From: Marinococcus halotolerans DSM 16375
Lineage (GTDB): Bacteria; Bacillota; Bacilli; Bacillales; Marinococcaceae
Assembly: GCF_000420725.1 (NCBI RefSeq)
Contig: NZ_ATVM01000026.1
Span: forward strand, 1-40,810
DNA: 40,810 nt
Reading direction: 5' to 3'
The notes under the pieces were generated by a model. That model made no database searches, had not been told where the DNA came from, and saw nothing but the letters and a program-made list of their open reading frames with translations. Shown here one piece after another: positions 31,199 through 39,052 of this stretch. The translations under genes were made by a program, and so were the position numbers. How positions within the stretch are numbered: the first letter of the stretch is position 1; each line of letters starts with the position of its first letter.

Positions 31199-33358
31199 TT
31201 AACGACCAACCAAAAACACTAAAGCGTATACTACAGGAGAAGCCGCCAGTATAGCAGGTCCATAAATAGCTAACAAAGCAATAGCAAGAATAGTTAAAAC
31301 AAAGACTAGACCTACTTTAAGAGTAGTAAAATCAATGTCTACTTCATTGAGCCCATCGATCGTTAATGTCTCCATAAGTTGTGCCTCTGTATGAGGAATG
31401 TCATGAAGCACTTCAGCTGTAAAAGCACTCACTGAAAGAAAAGGAGCGGACCAACTCCAATTAAGATCACCTATTTCAAATCGAATTTCTTCGAGCAAAC
31501 TGATGTTTTTATTTCCTAACAAATCATCAAATTCCAATCTTAGTTCATTGATATTGTCAATGTTCTCTCCATTTCGGCTAACTCCTTCTTCTATCATTCG
31601 ATTTAAAAGCTGATCAAAATATTGCTGGATGCTTTCTTTGCCACTAATACTAACACCATCTTTTAAATCAATGGACCAGCTTGGTTCATCATCTAAAATC
31701 AAAGTGCCACTCAAACTACCTTCAATAGCCCCCAGTTTTATTGGATAGCTGAAACTCGGATTAGGCTTACTTAGTTCTTCGTCAAATTCACCTTCAGTTA
31801 TGTCTGAGAACAATGAAAATGGATCGTAAACTTTCGGCTCATTATCTATCAAGTCCGTGTTGATGGAAGATGCTCCTTCATCACGACCAGATTTAATATT
31901 GTTATCAATCGCAATAGCTCCTGCTCCCGAACCTACAGTGATCGTGGAAATTTGATCAAACGCCCAGTTGTCTGGAAGCGGGTACCCAAGGTTTCCACTA
32001 AAGCCGGTTGACATGCTGCTAACAAAGCTGGACATGGCAACACCTGCCTCGCTGGCCTGAATGCCGACACTTCTCGGACCATAGATGCCAATCTTATAAA
32101 ACTGATTCAGCTGCCTCATGCGCGCATTAATGCCTTGGAAATGCGGAATGATGTTGTTGTCGATTTGGTAGCCAAGCGCGTCAAAATCAACCGCAAAGTA
32201 AATAATCGTTTCTTCCGGAAAACCATAGGACCGGGCCGCATCGTATGCTTTTTTCGCATCCTCAAATCCCTGATCGTAATGAAAATAGGAAGCATCTCGT
32301 CCAAGCGTTTGATAGATCGGATACACGTTCAAGCCCAGGCTGAACATGGTCTCCAGTTCGCCCGGCTGGATTTTTTTGTTCAATCCTCCCGATACGTTGG
32401 TTAAATAGCGTCCCACCGTGTCATAGCCTTCGCTAATCAATACCTGGGCGCGTTCCCTCGTCACTTCAGTAATGGTATCGCAGGCGGCGCCCCGGCGTGT
32501 CGGATCGCCCTTGCTCTGCAACAGAGACAGCCATGTTCGTGTCCCTGTAATGCCGTCCACCGTCAGCTGGCTGAATGATTGAAATTCGCGGACGGTATCG
32601 CGGACGCCGGCTCCGTATAATCCATCAAACACCCCTGGATCAAAATTATTCACGTACAGGGCATACTGCAGCAGCCGAATAAATCCTCGCTCTGGACTGC
32701 CCACACCCAGGGTCGGCAGACGATCCCGTGTCATCGGACCGATGGTGCCCGTTTGAATGGACGGATCAATGCCTTCCTCGGTTTGAATACCATAAATCAA
32801 CGCCTTGTTTGTGTTTCGCTGGTAATGCCCGTCGCACGGCTGAACGCCGGCGGTCGTATAATACTCGTTGTTTAACGATCGCTGCATATCTCGAATACGC
32901 GGGTCGCCTCCTGGCGTTAACACATATGCATCCATCGTTAAAAAGGCTTCAAAAATATACGGGTAGACCCGGCCATCCTGAATCGGAAGATTCGCATCGG
33001 CTTGCAGCTGCATCACGGCACCGGCGGTACCATCCGCAAAGGTGCCCGTAAAACCTCCGGGATTATATCCTGTACAGTACATGCCGCCCTGCAGGATTTT
33101 CACGATATTGATGCCCTGCTGGCTGGTCGGTTCATAGCGGGCTTCCAGGATCCCCCAGGATTCATAAGCTGCCTTAGTGCCGGACCCAAAATTATTTGAC
33201 GTGTTCGTAATGCCCAGTTCGATCTGAAGGGCGCGTGTTAAGGCGTATGCGGTGCTCCACCCCGTGATCCCATCTTCTGCTACGGGGTCTCCGTAGCCAG
33301 TCCTCCCTGTATACTCGGCGTTTACCCATTCCTGTACTTGTTGCACTAACGGATCCAT
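31199..33358 (-). CDS. YbfG-like protein: peptidoglycan-binding repeats plus DUF1906 glycoside-hydrolase-like domain
   Basis: A 719-residue protein. The first 290 residues or so contain PG_binding-like modules (VQEWVNAEYTGRTGY; FDGLYGAGVRDTVREFQSFSQLTVDGITGTRTWLSLL). The DUF1906 (Rv2525c-type TIM-barrel) domain follows at about 298-495, with GYDTVGRYLTNV, GLNVYPIYQT and ETIIYFAVDFDALGYQID. Residues 496-670 are an acidic, beta-rich region without a recognised family, and the C-terminus is a hydrophobic segment at about 675-719. There is no N-terminal signal peptide. AGGAGGG precedes the ATG. The size and layout match Bacillus YbfG. Such proteins are thought to act on cell-wall sugars; the target is unknown. 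Confidence 0.88.
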   Translation of the reverse strand: MDPLVQQVQEWVNAEYTGRTGYGDPVAEDGITGWSTAYALTRALQIELGITNTSNNFGSGTKAAYESWGILEARYEPTSQQGINIVKILQGGMYCTGYNPGGFTGTFADGTAGAVMQLQADANLPIQDGRVYPYIFEAFLTMDAYVLTPGGDPRIRDMQRSLNNEYYTTAGVQPCDGHYQRNTNKALIYGIQTEEGIDPSIQTGTIGPMTRDRLPTLGVGSPERGFIRLLQYALYVNNFDPGVFDGLYGAGVRDTVREFQSFSQLTVDGITGTRTWLSLLQSKGDPTRRGAACDTITEVTRERAQVLISEGYDTVGRYLTNVSGGLNKKIQPGELETMFSLGLNVYPIYQTLGRDASYFHYDQGFEDAKKAYDAARSYGFPEETIIYFAVDFDALGYQIDNNIIPHFQGINARMRQLNQFYKIGIYGPRSVGIQASEAGVAMSSFVSSMSTGFSGNLGYPLPDNWAFDQISTITVGSGAGAIAIDNNIKSGRDEGASSINTDLIDNEPKVYDPFSLFSDITEGEFDEELSKPNPSFSYPIKLGAIEGSLSGTLILDDEPSWSIDLKDGVSISGKESIQQYFDQLLNRMIEEGVSRNGENIDNINELRLEFDDLLGNKNISLLEEIRFEIGDLNWSWSAPFLSVSAFTAEVLHDIPHTEAQLMETLTIDGLNEVDIDFTTLKVGLVFVLTILAIALLAIYGPAILAASPVVYALVFLVGR

Positions 33359-33476
33359 ACGATCCCTCCTGTTTATTTGTAGTAGCCGGTAGGTGCTCCT
33401 TCTTCTTTCCTGTTATCCAGCCTCTATTTATAAAAGGAGGGTATCGGAGCGATTTAACAACCCCCTTTGTTTATAA

Positions 33477-33728
33477 CTAAAGGTAATCGTTGATAAAGGT
33501 TTCGATCGAAGGAACCTCTTTCCACTGGTACTCGCGTACACAGGTCATCACCTTGATGCGCAATTCCTGCTCCAGGTCTTTTCGTCGACTTGGGGAGGTT
33601 TGGTATAAGGCTTGTTGAATCTTGGGATCCATTCGTTCCAGAATGGCCAGTAATGCGTGTTCATCGGCTCCGTTTGGATGACGGTGCACCTCTTCAATTA
33701 GTTCGACCAGCGTTTGTTGTTTATCCAC
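33477..33728 (-). CDS. small sigma region 2-like protein (RsoA-like co-sigma candidate)
   Basis: An 83-residue helical protein. The stretch MDPKIQQALYQTSPSRRKDLEQELRIKVMTCVREY resembles sigma-70 region 2.1/2.2 (the DLEQELRIK segment is typical of core-binding helices), but no region 4 is present. It starts 22 bases after the stop of a sigma-factor gene. In Bacillus subtilis the SigO (about 190 aa) and RsoA (about 80 aa) pair divides sigma function this way. Size, order and motif fit that model, but the assignment is inference. An anti-sigma factor is the alternative. AGGGAGGG lies before the ATG. Confidence 0.65.
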   Translation of the reverse strand: MDKQQTLVELIEEVHRHPNGADEHALLAILERMDPKIQQALYQTSPSRRKDLEQELRIKVMTCVREYQWKEVPSIETFINDYL

Positions 33729-33750
33729 GAGTTCCCTCCCTTGTTGCCTC

Positions 33751-34287
33751 CTAAGATTTGTTTTGATACATGGCCCGCATCCGTTGAAGAGCCCGCTGCT
33801 TCAACCGAGAAACGGATTGTTGGGACTGCCCCAGCATCCGGCCAATCTCCTCATCCGTATACCCATCGACAAATGAAAAGTCCAGCACTTGCTGCTGTTT
33901 CTCGGTTAACTGTTCCCATGCTTCATCCACGAACTGGCGTTGAACACGGGGCCCCTCCTCCTGGCCACTATTTATCGCCAAGGAATATTCTCGCTGCGTG
34001 TATCCCTCATCCATGTCTCGGTCCAACCATCGCTGGTTGCGATCCAGAAACCGTCGCTCCTTTTGATCAAATTGAACGGCGGTATAATGAATCGTTTTCG
34101 CCAAATAAGCCACGACCCGTTGCTCCTGAACAAAACGGTGAAACGCGTGCTCTAACTGATAGTAATGCTGGTGAGTCGGACATTGGTGATATTGGTCGAA
34201 CAACCGTTGATACGTGTCATTGGTTAAAAATGATCGCCATAGACGGTCATACGAGGATTGCTTTGTCGAGTGTGGTCCCTGTTTCAT
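33751..34287 (-). CDS. sigma-70 family RNA polymerase sigma factor (SigO-like)
   Basis: About 178 residues from the second of two adjacent ATG codons (GGAGGGG upstream); a longer frame to 34344 has no support. The region 4 HTH is clear: WEQLTEKQQQVLDFSFVDGYTDEEIGRMLGQSQQSVSRLKQRALQRMR. The N-terminal half has helices (YYQLEHAFHRFVQEQRVVAYLAKTIHYTAVQFDQKERRFLDRNQRWLD) unlike a full region 2, suggesting that the core-binding part is supplied by the small partner gene. Probable targets include nearby genes such as the DUF1906 gene, but no promoter motif could be shown. Confidence 0.82.
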   Translation of the reverse strand: MKQGPHSTKQSSYDRLWRSFLTNDTYQRLFDQYHQCPTHQHYYQLEHAFHRFVQEQRVVAYLAKTIHYTAVQFDQKERRFLDRNQRWLDRDMDEGYTQREYSLAINSGQEEGPRVQRQFVDEAWEQLTEKQQQVLDFSFVDGYTDEEIGRMLGQSQQSVSRLKQRALQRMRAMYQNKS

Positions 34288-34424
34288 CATATCCCCTCCA
34301 AAAAATAAGAACAAGCGTTCGCATAAAAGAACTATAACACCCAAATTTTTTCAGAACAAGGTTGTATTTCCTCTCATTTTTTTGCCTTTCTAAAGATACC
34401 CAAGAAAAAGAAAGGAGGAAAACG

Positions 34425-34721
34425 ATGATTCAGCCACCCATTGTCGTTTTTATTCACCCTGCCTGTTTTACCTGTTTTGAACAGATCTACTGGATGCACG
34501 ACCAAGGCCTAGATTTTCAGACCAAGGATGTTTCTGAACCTAGGTACTATGAGGAGTTTCAAAAACAGTTGGGGTCCAGTTTCCCATTCACCATCATTCA
34601 GGATGATCAAGAGGGGTTGGTTCGCCTTCATGGGTACGACCAAGCGAAAGTACGGCAAGTATTGATGGATCATGAAATATCCCGAATGTCGAACACACAC
34701 AGCGAGGTGAATGAGTCATGA
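34425..34721 (+). CDS. thioredoxin/glutaredoxin-like protein
   Basis: 98 residues from ATG 34425 (AAAGGAGG upstream). The thioredoxin-fold start IVVFIHPACFTCFEQIYWM holds a CxxC (Cys-Phe-Thr-Cys) redox site. FPFTIIQDDQEGLVRLHGYD carries the cis-Pro-type turn and following strand. It is short, like glutaredoxins and NrdH-type proteins. It overlaps the next gene by four bases (ATGA), so the two are translationally coupled. Confidence 0.78.
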   Translation: MIQPPIVVFIHPACFTCFEQIYWMHDQGLDFQTKDVSEPRYYEEFQKQLGSSFPFTIIQDDQEGLVRLHGYDQAKVRQVLMDHEISRMSNTHSEVNES

Positions 34722-34996
34722 AACGTTTGATTGCACCGAAACTAGTACAATCCGTAAAATCACACCCGCGCTATGAAGAACTACGAAGCATTGCTACGTG
34801 TATTACCGTTCTCTTTTTCGCCATTCAACAACTACTGGAAACCTTTTTTTCCGTATCTTTGGGGAATGAAGTCTGGAGCTCGTTAGCAGATATTCTTTTT
34901 GTCGCCATTCTTTTGTACGCTGGCTATAAAAATCAGTACATTGGTTCAAAAGGAAAAAAGCAACTGCGCGTGCTTCAACAGGAATCACTTGAATAA
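34718..34996 (+). CDS. two-helix membrane protein, holin-like in form
   Basis: A 92-residue protein. An N-terminal amphipathic, basic stretch is followed by two hydrophobic helices (ATCITVLFFAIQQLLETFF and SLADILFVAILLYAGY) and a polar, Lys/Gln-rich tail. It is coupled to the upstream redox gene by a 4-base overlap and followed 15 bases later by a coiled-coil tail-anchored protein. This order resembles phage xhlA/holin pairs, but the sequence itself does not show a known holin family. Confidence 0.65.
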   Translation: MKRLIAPKLVQSVKSHPRYEELRSIATCITVLFFAIQQLLETFFSVSLGNEVWSSLADILFVAILLYAGYKNQYIGSKGKKQLRVLQQESLE

Positions 34997-35011
34997 GTGA
35001 GGAGCGGTATA

Positions 35012-35317
35012 ATGCCTAACGAACAGCCAAATACTTTCGCGCATGTGCATATCAATAAAATATTCGACGAACTACGAACGGTAAAACAGCAATGTTCTTC
35101 TATTCAGTATCGTGTCGATCATCTAGAACAAGAACGGCAGCGCATTGAAGAAGAATATGAAAAAGAGATTCAGCTGCTTCGCCAGGAAATGACGTATTGG
35201 AAACAAGAACAGCAACGTCAGAGACAATGGGCGCGTAAAAACCTTATCGCTCTCAGTGGCGTTTTTATCGCTATTTTTTCCCCTTTTATTACATTCGTGC
35301 TAACGTCTATCCTGTAA
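35012..35317 (+). CDS. coiled-coil protein with C-terminal membrane anchor (XhlA-like)
   Basis: 101 residues from ATG 35012 (GAGGAG upstream; a GTG at 34997 overlaps it). A long coiled coil spans residues 10-75 (INKIFDELRTVKQQCSSIQY, VDHLEQERQRIEEEYEKEIQ, LLRQEMTYWKQEQQRQRQW). A terminal hydrophobic helix (LIALSGVFIAIFSPFITFVL) ends the protein. XhlA proteins of defective prophages have this form. No lysin or other phage gene is nearby, so the system may be a domesticated or non-phage envelope complex. Confidence 0.68.
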   Translation: MPNEQPNTFAHVHINKIFDELRTVKQQCSSIQYRVDHLEQERQRIEEEYEKEIQLLRQEMTYWKQEQQRQRQWARKNLIALSGVFIAIFSPFITFVLTSIL

Positions 35318-35323
35318 CGAAAA

Positions 35324-35350
35324 AGAGAAACACAATTTTTGTGTTTCTCT
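35324..35350 (-). terminator. terminator hairpin after the XhlA-like gene
   Basis: A 12-bp perfect stem, AGAGAAACACAA (35324-35335) with TTGTGTTTCTCT (35339-35350), has a 3-base loop. The A-run before it is a T-run on the minus strand, so read-through from the right is blocked best. Confidence 0.7.
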
Positions 35351-35923
35351 ACATAACGGCCCTTATCGGAAGTGGAGTCTCAACCTGGAATAATAAACTC
35401 TTGATTTATATTTAAAAATTACATAAATGTTTCAGTTTATATAACAATATATTTAAAACATAATATAGATATTCAAACTATGCTAACCTTTCCATCATTT
35501 ATAGATAGTTACTTCCCAGTCTATGATGAAAAGAGTTTCACCTGTTCAGTAGATTTTTTATTGGCCAAAGCTTTTTACCTAATAATTTTCTTCATCATTT
35601 TTTAAATTGTAGATTTTTCATTTTTATTTTCATCAACCTTTCTAATACTAATATACTGACGTAATTTTAAAAGGAATACTATAAATAGCAAATTTCAACT
35701 AGTAAAGTAGTCTATTGTCGCTATTTGGTCTCCTCTTCTTCATCTTTTTACACCTTTTGATACATGTGTGAACCATGGCAAAACCATGGCTTTTTCATAT
35801 CAAAACATCTAGAAAACGGTTTTGGTATGTGCCATGATTGACAGACAGATTATGAGTTGATTTTTACCGTTATTCCCTTCATTTCCTTTTTCATTTTTTT
35901 AATAAAAGGGGTAAGCATATACG
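35351..35923. other. AT-rich intergenic region without a gene
   Basis: No supported reading frame. A small CCATGG repeat (about 35773-35790) followed by five T could be a weak terminator. Confidence 0.45.
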
Positions 35924-36339
35924 AAGTACCGAAATTATAAACACATACGTCTCAGCAGCAAAGATCAAAATGAGAGCCGGCAATTGGCTTCCATGAGAGA
36001 AGCGGGGGTTATCAAACGGGATATCTTTGTTGATTGGGCTAGTGGTAAAAACTTTCAATGGGCTCATTATCAGCTGCTGAAACGCATCTTGCGGAAAGGG
36101 GCCTTGCTGTACATTCATTCGCTGTATCGATTCGGACCCGGAAACGGGAAGGGATCGATGCGGCCCAGGGGCAAGGCACGAAATTTGGTCGATCGAAAAC
36201 ACCAATCAAAGAAGCGTTTAAAGAAGCCTATAGGGAATAGAAAGCGGGGGAGATTAAGGCCGTAGATGCCATGCGGCGATGAGAGCTATCGAACAACACC
36301 TCTTACCGATTAGCTAAACGATATGAGAACGTGAAATAA
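35924..36339 (+). pseudogene. serine recombinase (resolvase/invertase) pseudogene with internal deletion
   Basis: The N-terminal part reads IRLSSKDQNESRQLASMREA, then the DIFVDWASGKNFQ segment and QYQLLKR-like continuation up to LLYIHSLYRFG. Then about 60 or more residues (catalytic-domain end and most of the E helix region) are missing. Resolvase C-terminal pieces follow: GREGIDAAQGQGTKFGRSKT, KAGEIKAVDAMRR and NNTSYRLAKRYE, broken by two stop codons. The initiating Met is lost. It is a decayed small serine recombinase of Tn3/plasmid type, and another trace of the mobile past of the region. Confidence 0.82.
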
Positions 36340-36392
36340 TTTGATATATAATTTAAATCTGTGAAATTATATTGTGAATGAGGAGTAAAATA

Positions 36393-37370
36393 ATGAAACC
36401 TAAAATCCAAGACGTGGCCAAAGCAGCCGGAGTTTCCCCGACAACGGTATCTCGCGTGCTCAACAACCGGGGATACATTAGCCAAGCGACCAAAGATAAA
36501 GTATATGATGCTATGGAAACGATTAATTATATCCCGAACGATCTCGCACGCTCTCTATACAATCAAAAAACGAATTTGATAGGCGTTATTGTTCCCTCGA
36601 CCAGTAACCCGTTTTATGGGGAACTCGTGGCTGAAATTGAACATGCCTGCAATACCAAGGGGTACAAAGTGCTGCTCTGTAATAGCCTGCACGAGGCTGA
36701 TAAAGAGCAGGAATATTGGGATATGCTTCAGCGAAACCAAGTCGATGGTGTTATTGTCGTCACCTATAACCGGGGGTTAGTCCCTAAAAATCACGCTGCT
36801 CCGTCTGTAGCCATTGACCACTATATCTCTAGCCATATGCATGTCGTCAGCTCGGACAATTATCAGGGAGGAGAGGCGGCCACGCAGGAATTATTATCCC
36901 AAGGGTGCCAGAAACCGATACATATTAATGGACCTTTAACCCTGGACACCCCTGCCAATTTAAGACGGCAAGCTTATGAAGACGTGATGCGCGAAAATCA
37001 TAAGGACCCCATGACCTACGAAATACCAGACGTGGCCTATTTGAATATCAATATGGAGACTATTAAAAGAATATTTCAAGACCACCCGGACGTTGATGGT
37101 ATTTTTGCGAGTGATGATTTACTCGCTATTAAAGTCATCCAATATGCAACCAGCCTTGGCTACAGTATTCCTAACGATTTAAAGGTCGTGGGGTATGACG
37201 GCACAGACCTCATTCAAACCATTTATCCAGAGTTGACTACGATTGTTCAACCGATTGCTGCCATCGCCGAAACTTCCCTTACTGTACTGGAAAAACAAAT
37301 GAAGCATGAAAGCCAGCCAGAAAAAGAAAACGTGCTTCCTATCCAGATGAAAAAAGGACATACTACGTAA
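36393..37370 (+). CDS. LacI-family repressor of the sucrose/fructoside operon
   Basis: 325 residues from ATG 36393 (GAGGAG upstream). The N-terminal LacI HTH reads IQDVAKAAGVSPTTVSRVLNNRGYIS, with the hinge helix SLYNQKTNLIGVIVP following. The periplasmic-binding-like core has FYGELVAEIE, DGVIVVTYN and the later FASDDLLAIKVIQYATSLGYSIPNDLKVVGYDGTD. It ends at a terminator and precedes the palindrome at 37421, which has the dyad form of LacI-type operators with a central CCGG. Inference: it represses the downstream GH32 and symporter genes and is released by a sugar or sugar phosphate. Confidence 0.9.
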   Translation: MKPKIQDVAKAAGVSPTTVSRVLNNRGYISQATKDKVYDAMETINYIPNDLARSLYNQKTNLIGVIVPSTSNPFYGELVAEIEHACNTKGYKVLLCNSLHEADKEQEYWDMLQRNQVDGVIVVTYNRGLVPKNHAAPSVAIDHYISSHMHVVSSDNYQGGEAATQELLSQGCQKPIHINGPLTLDTPANLRRQAYEDVMRENHKDPMTYEIPDVAYLNINMETIKRIFQDHPDVDGIFASDDLLAIKVIQYATSLGYSIPNDLKVVGYDGTDLIQTIYPELTTIVQPIAAIAETSLTVLEKQMKHESQPEKENVLPIQMKKGHTT

Positions 37371-37379
37371 ACCTTCTAC

Positions 37380-37414
37380 CAGTGAATGTCTTTGAATGAC
37401 TTCACTGTTTTTTT
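37380..37414 (+). terminator. terminator of the LacI gene
   Basis: The stem CAGTGAA (37380-37386) with TTCACTG (37401-37407), extended inside by GTC and GAC, is followed by seven T. Confidence 0.75.
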
Positions 37415-37420
37415 GCTTTT

Positions 37421-37461
37421 TATGTCAACCGGTTGACATATAGTAAAAAATAGTAGATGAT
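37421..37461 (+). promoter_or_regulatory. LacI-type operator overlapping the GH32 promoter
   Basis: TATGTCAACCGGTTGACATA (37421-37440) is a perfect 20-bp palindrome with a central CCGG. Its right part supplies a consensus -35, TTGACA (37433-37438), and a -10-like GATGAT lies 17 bases later. Binding there would block the polymerase. Confidence 0.82.
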
Positions 37462-37476
37462 GCTAATAATCATTAA

Positions 37477-37492
37477 TTGTTATCGTTTTCAA
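37477..37492 (+). promoter_or_regulatory. cre site (CcpA binding) before the GH32 gene
   Basis: TTGTTATCGTTTTCAA matches the Bacillus cre consensus WTGNNARCGNWWWCAW at 15 of 16 positions (T in place of R). It lies just downstream of the promoter, where CcpA acts as a roadblock. Confidence 0.7.
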
Positions 37493-37525
37493 AAAAGAAA
37501 TTAACCAAGAAAGGGTGTTTATGGT

Positions 37526-38980
37526 ATGTATTATCAAGAACCGTTCCGCCAGCAACTGCATTATTCCCCAAAAGAAAATTGGATGAATGATCCTAACGGT
37601 TTAGTCTATTTCGAGGGAGAATATCATTTATTTTATCAATACAATCCGTATGGGAACGACCACGCCCATATGCATTGGGGGCACGCAGTTAGCCAGGAGC
37701 TCACTCACTGGAAAGAACTCCCTGTCGCGTTGGAGCCGGACGAACTTGGCACTATTTTTTCCGGGGGTGCTGTCGTCGATAAAACCAACAGCAGCGGGTT
37801 GTTTCAACAAGAAGCTGGAGGAATGGTAGCCATCTATACGCAGGATGGAGCTACTCAACAGCAAAGCATCGCATATAGCGAGGACCACGGACGTACATGG
37901 CAAAAATACAACCATAACCCTGTGATTGAGAATCAAACCATTAAGGACTTTCGGGACCCTAAAGTGTTTTGGCATGAAAAGACCCAAAAGTGGATTATGG
38001 CCTTAGCATGTGGCGACCACATTCAATTCTATCATTCTCCCAATCTCATTGATTGGACGTACCAATCTTCCTTTGGGCAAGAGTATGGCTCTCATGTGGG
38101 GGTATGGGAATGCCCGGACCTTTTTCCTTTAACTGTGGAATCGACTGCCACGCAACAATGGGTCCTTATCGTGAGTATTAACGATGGGGGGCCTAACGGC
38201 GGCTCTGCCGTTCAATATTTCACCGGGGATTTTGATGGGTGTCAATTTCACGCTAATGAAACGCCAACGGAAGCCATCAAATGGGCAGATGAAGGTACTG
38301 ATTTTTACGCTGCTGTTTCATGGGAAAACACCGCATCCAGGTACTGGATCGGATGGATGAACAACTGGCAGTACGCGGGGAAAGTTCCTGTCTCTCCTTG
38401 GCGCAGTTCGATGAGCACGGTCCGTCGGCTCTCGCTTCAACAGGGGAACGACACATACGTATTAAAACAGACGCCTATTTTACCTACCGATTTATGGGAA
38501 GCACAGAACCCCATGGCCGGGAGCCAGAGGCTGGTGCCAACCAACGACATTGCCGCTTTCGATATAAGTCCGCTCTCGGACATTCAATTGACGGTGGGAG
38601 CGAAGACTTCCAGTACCGGTTGGGGCATGCATTTCATTAGTGACCAGGAGGAGAAATTCACCGTGGAATTTGATGAATCTAAGCATACCTACACCGTGCA
38701 CCGGACAGAGGGCATGACCGACTTTTCCCCTCACTTCCCAGGTGAGCACACCGGTTCTCTGCACCAATGGAAGGTCGAAAAAGTTCATTGCCTGCTCGAT
38801 CACGCATCCATCGAATTGTTTATCAATGACGGGCTCAGTGTTTCGACGACCTTACTCTTTCCGAAGGGCGCACTTTCTCGTCTGGAAGTCTTCTCCAAAG
38901 ACCAACCACTTGTGTTAGACAACGTAAATATTACTGACCGTGTATCCATATGGAACGATCAGCACACGCCGGTAAACTAA
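37526..38980 (+). CDS. GH32 sucrose-6-phosphate hydrolase / beta-fructosidase
   Basis: 484 residues, glycoside hydrolase family 32. The catalytic nucleophile is Asp22 in WMNDPNG, the transition-state Asp is in FRDP (142-145), and the acid/base Glu195 is in WECPDL. The C-terminal beta-sandwich is present from about 345. No signal peptide, so it is cytoplasmic. With a proton symporter rather than a PTS beside it, the substrate is likely free sucrose or a fructo-oligosaccharide, not a phosphorylated one. Cleavage gives fructose and glucose for glycolysis. Its promoter carries an operator and a cre site. Confidence 0.92.
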   Translation: MYYQEPFRQQLHYSPKENWMNDPNGLVYFEGEYHLFYQYNPYGNDHAHMHWGHAVSQELTHWKELPVALEPDELGTIFSGGAVVDKTNSSGLFQQEAGGMVAIYTQDGATQQQSIAYSEDHGRTWQKYNHNPVIENQTIKDFRDPKVFWHEKTQKWIMALACGDHIQFYHSPNLIDWTYQSSFGQEYGSHVGVWECPDLFPLTVESTATQQWVLIVSINDGGPNGGSAVQYFTGDFDGCQFHANETPTEAIKWADEGTDFYAAVSWENTASRYWIGWMNNWQYAGKVPVSPWRSSMSTVRRLSLQQGNDTYVLKQTPILPTDLWEAQNPMAGSQRLVPTNDIAAFDISPLSDIQLTVGAKTSSTGWGMHFISDQEEKFTVEFDESKHTYTVHRTEGMTDFSPHFPGEHTGSLHQWKVEKVHCLLDHASIELFINDGLSVSTTLLFPKGALSRLEVFSKDQPLVLDNVNITDRVSIWNDQHTPVN

Positions 38981-39052
38981 CAGCAAGTATCGTTACGTTA
39001 AGGCAAAAGGATCTATTCTTCTTTCCATCTCATCTAAAGGAGTGTGCTACGC

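Noticed and set aside
34425-35317. Prophage lysis cassette
   Set aside because: Only the membrane partners resemble XhlA/holin. No amidase, tail, capsid or integrase gene is present, so a phage origin is not claimed.
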